64,000 nucleotides of DNA from CAYZGU01 sp964478165 (GTDB lineage: Bacteria; Poribacteria; WGA-4E; JAJDTR01), in assembly GCA_964478165.1 (NCBI GenBank), contig CAYZGU010000014.1:166941-230940 (forward strand). Direction: 5' to 3'. This document shows positions 62,505 through 64,000 of this stretch, piece by piece. The notes beneath the pieces were generated by a model that saw nothing but the letters and a program-made list of their open reading frames with translations, did no database searches and was not told where the DNA came from. Numbering within the stretch: the first letter of the stretch is position 1; every line of letters starts with the position of its first letter. A program made the translations under genes and the position numbers.

Positions 62505-63812
62505 ATGAAAAAAGCGCAACTTTTGCCGTTTGATGTTGGAGATCGATGCGAGATCCGATTGACTGACCTAACGTACTCTGCGGATGCTCTGGGGCGAATC
62601 GACGGAGTCGTGGCGTTTGTAAAGGGGGGGGCACCGGGTGATACGGCTTGCGTTGAAATTACAGAGAAGAAAAAGCGCCATTTGCGTGCGAAGATTACGA
62701 AGCTGATTTCTCCGTCCCCGGATCGATGTGTTCCAGGGTGCGCTCACTTTGTTGACGGGTGTGGTGGTTGCCAGTGGCAACACGTCAATTATAAAGCGCA
62801 GCTGGCATCAAAAGAGCGCTTTTTGGTCGAAAACTTGAAGCGAATTGGCAAGATGACTGATTTGCCCTCGCCCGACGTTTATCCTGCTTTAAATCCTCTA
62901 GGATATCGCAATAAGATTCGTTTGGCTATCAGTTCCACTCGATCGCGCATTGAGTTTGGATTCAAGGAGGAAGGCACCCATAGCGTTGTTCCCATTAGTC
63001 GTTGTGAAATAGCCTGTCCCGCAATTAATCGGGCGTTGCCGCAAGTTAGATGGCTAATCGCGAGGCATCAATTTCGCCATGCTGAAGAGGTCATTTTTCA
63101 AACCTCTGCGACGACGGACGAGGTAATGCTTACCATCGTCTTTTCTAAACACTATAGGTTACAACCCAAACCTTTGATTGAGCATTTTGGCGATTATCCT
63201 GCGTTGACATCACTTTTTGTAAAAAATGGGAATAAAAGCAAGGCCAGATGGATTGCTGGAAAACGAACAATTGTTGAGACGTTAGCCGGTATATCTTATG
63301 AGATTGGTCCCGAGACATTTTTTCAGCGTAACATGGCGGGGCTTGGTCAAGTTTTGGAGATTGTCGAACGGCACGTGGCGTCCGTTGCGCCATTATCTTG
63401 CGTGGACGCGCACTGTGGTGTTGGAACGTTCACGTTGCCGATTTCTCGATTTGTCCAATCTGCAATCGGACTCGATCTTCACTCCGATTCTGTTCTACTT
63501 GCTCGGAAAAATATGCGTTGCAACAGAATGCGAAATGTCAAATTCCTCGTCGGAAATCTTGCCAAGCTTGATCGATTCGAAGCTGATCTCGTAGTTCTTA
63601 ATCCACCGCGGGGAGGTTGTTGGCCAGAGGATATTGAGGCATTAAAAAGTATCGATTCGCCACATGTGTTATACATTTCTTGTAATCCAACTACCCTTGC
63701 TCGGGACCTTTTACGACTGAACGAAAACTATGAAGTCTGTTCTCTTGATTTGGTTGACCTGTTTCCGATGACGTATCATTTTGAAACCGTTGTACTGCTT
63801 CACAAACGATAG
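62505..63812 (+). CDS. 23S rRNA (uracil-C5)-methyltransferase, RlmD/RumA type
   Basis: 435 residues. N-terminal TRAM domain, then an iron-sulfur Cys set in CVPGCAHFVDGCGGCQW. SAM site VDAHCGVGTFTLP, VVLNPPRGG (usually DPPR), and catalytic Cys in YISCNPTTLARDL, with the C-terminal FPMTYHFETV. Methylates uracil in 23S rRNA; whether it is RlmD or RlmC cannot be said. ATG 62505 has AAAGG 5 nt before it, better than the in-frame GTG at 62475. Last gene of the window. Confidence 0.93.
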   Translation: MKKAQLLPFDVGDRCEIRLTDLTYSADALGRIDGVVAFVKGGAPGDTACVEITEKKKRHLRAKITKLISPSPDRCVPGCAHFVDGCGGCQWQHVNYKAQLASKERFLVENLKRIGKMTDLPSPDVYPALNPLGYRNKIRLAISSTRSRIEFGFKEEGTHSVVPISRCEIACPAINRALPQVRWLIARHQFRHAEEVIFQTSATTDEVMLTIVFSKHYRLQPKPLIEHFGDYPALTSLFVKNGNKSKARWIAGKRTIVETLAGISYEIGPETFFQRNMAGLGQVLEIVERHVASVAPLSCVDAHCGVGTFTLPISRFVQSAIGLDLHSDSVLLARKNMRCNRMRNVKFLVGNLAKLDRFEADLVVLNPPRGGCWPEDIEALKSIDSPHVLYISCNPTTLARDLLRLNENYEVCSLDLVDLFPMTYHFETVVLLHKR

Positions 63813-64000
63813 AATCTTGGATAAACTAGATGCGGTTTGGGTGTCTTTAGTTACTCGGCAATCTCATAGCACGACAGCCTTCTCAAACGCGATTCTTCTC
63901 AATAATGAACTGATGGTACTGAGTCAAAATGGTGTTCCAAAGTTTCGTACCAGCAATCTGGTGTTCGTTTGTTTCCTCGGTTCTTCCCGTGGTCAATAGA

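Noticed and set aside
1..64000. CRISPR arrays, rRNA, tRNA, tmRNA, RNase P RNA
   Set aside because: I looked for regular spaced repeats, TpsiC-arm sequences and the conserved cores of these RNAs on both strands and found none; a tRNAscan/Infernal run would settle it.

Overview
This is a 64 kb stretch of bacterial chromosome, moderate in GC, with no plasmid or phage backbone. It most resembles an uncultured lineage of the Poribacteria/FCB-PVC kind. That is inferred from the mix of a PorV-type outer-membrane protein, a secreted protein with a FlgD-like C-terminal domain, a long Ycf48/BNR-repeat protein, Gfo/Idh/MocA and sugar-phosphate-isomerase enzymes, and many TTG/GTG starts behind clear Shine-Dalgarno sites. 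I could not confirm this by comparison. By my own sum about a quarter of the window (roughly 17 kb) has no convincing gene, in blocks of 0.3-1.7 kb. That is unusually sparse for a bacterium. I saw no tRNA, rRNA or CRISPR array.

Layout. 1-5.1 kb: the end of a short-chain dehydrogenase, a malate/lactate-type dehydrogenase and threonine aldolase, separated by long empty spacers. 5.1-10 kb: an operon of two ABC-exporter half-transporters and an MscS-type channel. Both ABC ATPase domains carry substitutions in nearly every catalytic motif, which is the most unusual feature of the window. 10-11.1 kb: a His-rich lipoprotein cut short by a truncated IS5-type element, preceded by a small 130-bp inverted-repeat unit. 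11.4-18.4 kb, minus strand: PorV-like protein, a GHMP kinase with altered motifs, a secreted beta-propeller protein of about 14 repeats and a TPR protein.

18.8-26 kb, minus strand: a CysQ-like phosphatase, ilvC, ilvN, ilvB, superoxide dismutase and an alpha/beta hydrolase. ilvB has a consensus promoter and a long leader holding a strong intrinsic terminator with a mutually exclusive alternative pairing, so the branched-chain amino acid genes are probably attenuated. 27-30 kb, plus strand: gap-tpiA-secG (no pgk), a small membrane protein, and a MazG-like protein facing them. 31.7-36.7 kb, minus strand: sugar isomerase, panB and an 825-residue secreted glycoside-hydrolase-like protein.

37-40.6 kb, plus strand: a Gfo/Idh/MocA oxidoreductase, then nadD-yacG-yqeK-rsfS, a housekeeping operon for NAD synthesis and ribosome silencing. 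41-51 kb, minus strand: PfkB kinase, a membrane-anchored GATase-like protein, a nucleotide-sugar epimerase, an orphan sugar-binding lipoprotein, and a tight operon of two methyltransferases with glutaredoxin and thioredoxin reductase. 52.5-64 kb, plus strand: a Crp/Fnr regulator, M28 peptidase, metallophosphoesterase, HtrA protease, TPR and membrane proteins, then trmB, uvrC and an RlmD/RumA-type rRNA methyltransferase.

Most enzymes have intact active sites (GAPDH, TIM, HtrA, UvrC, NadD, IlvB). The motif loss in the ABC pair and the GHMP kinase is therefore specific to those genes and not a general sign of poor sequence.
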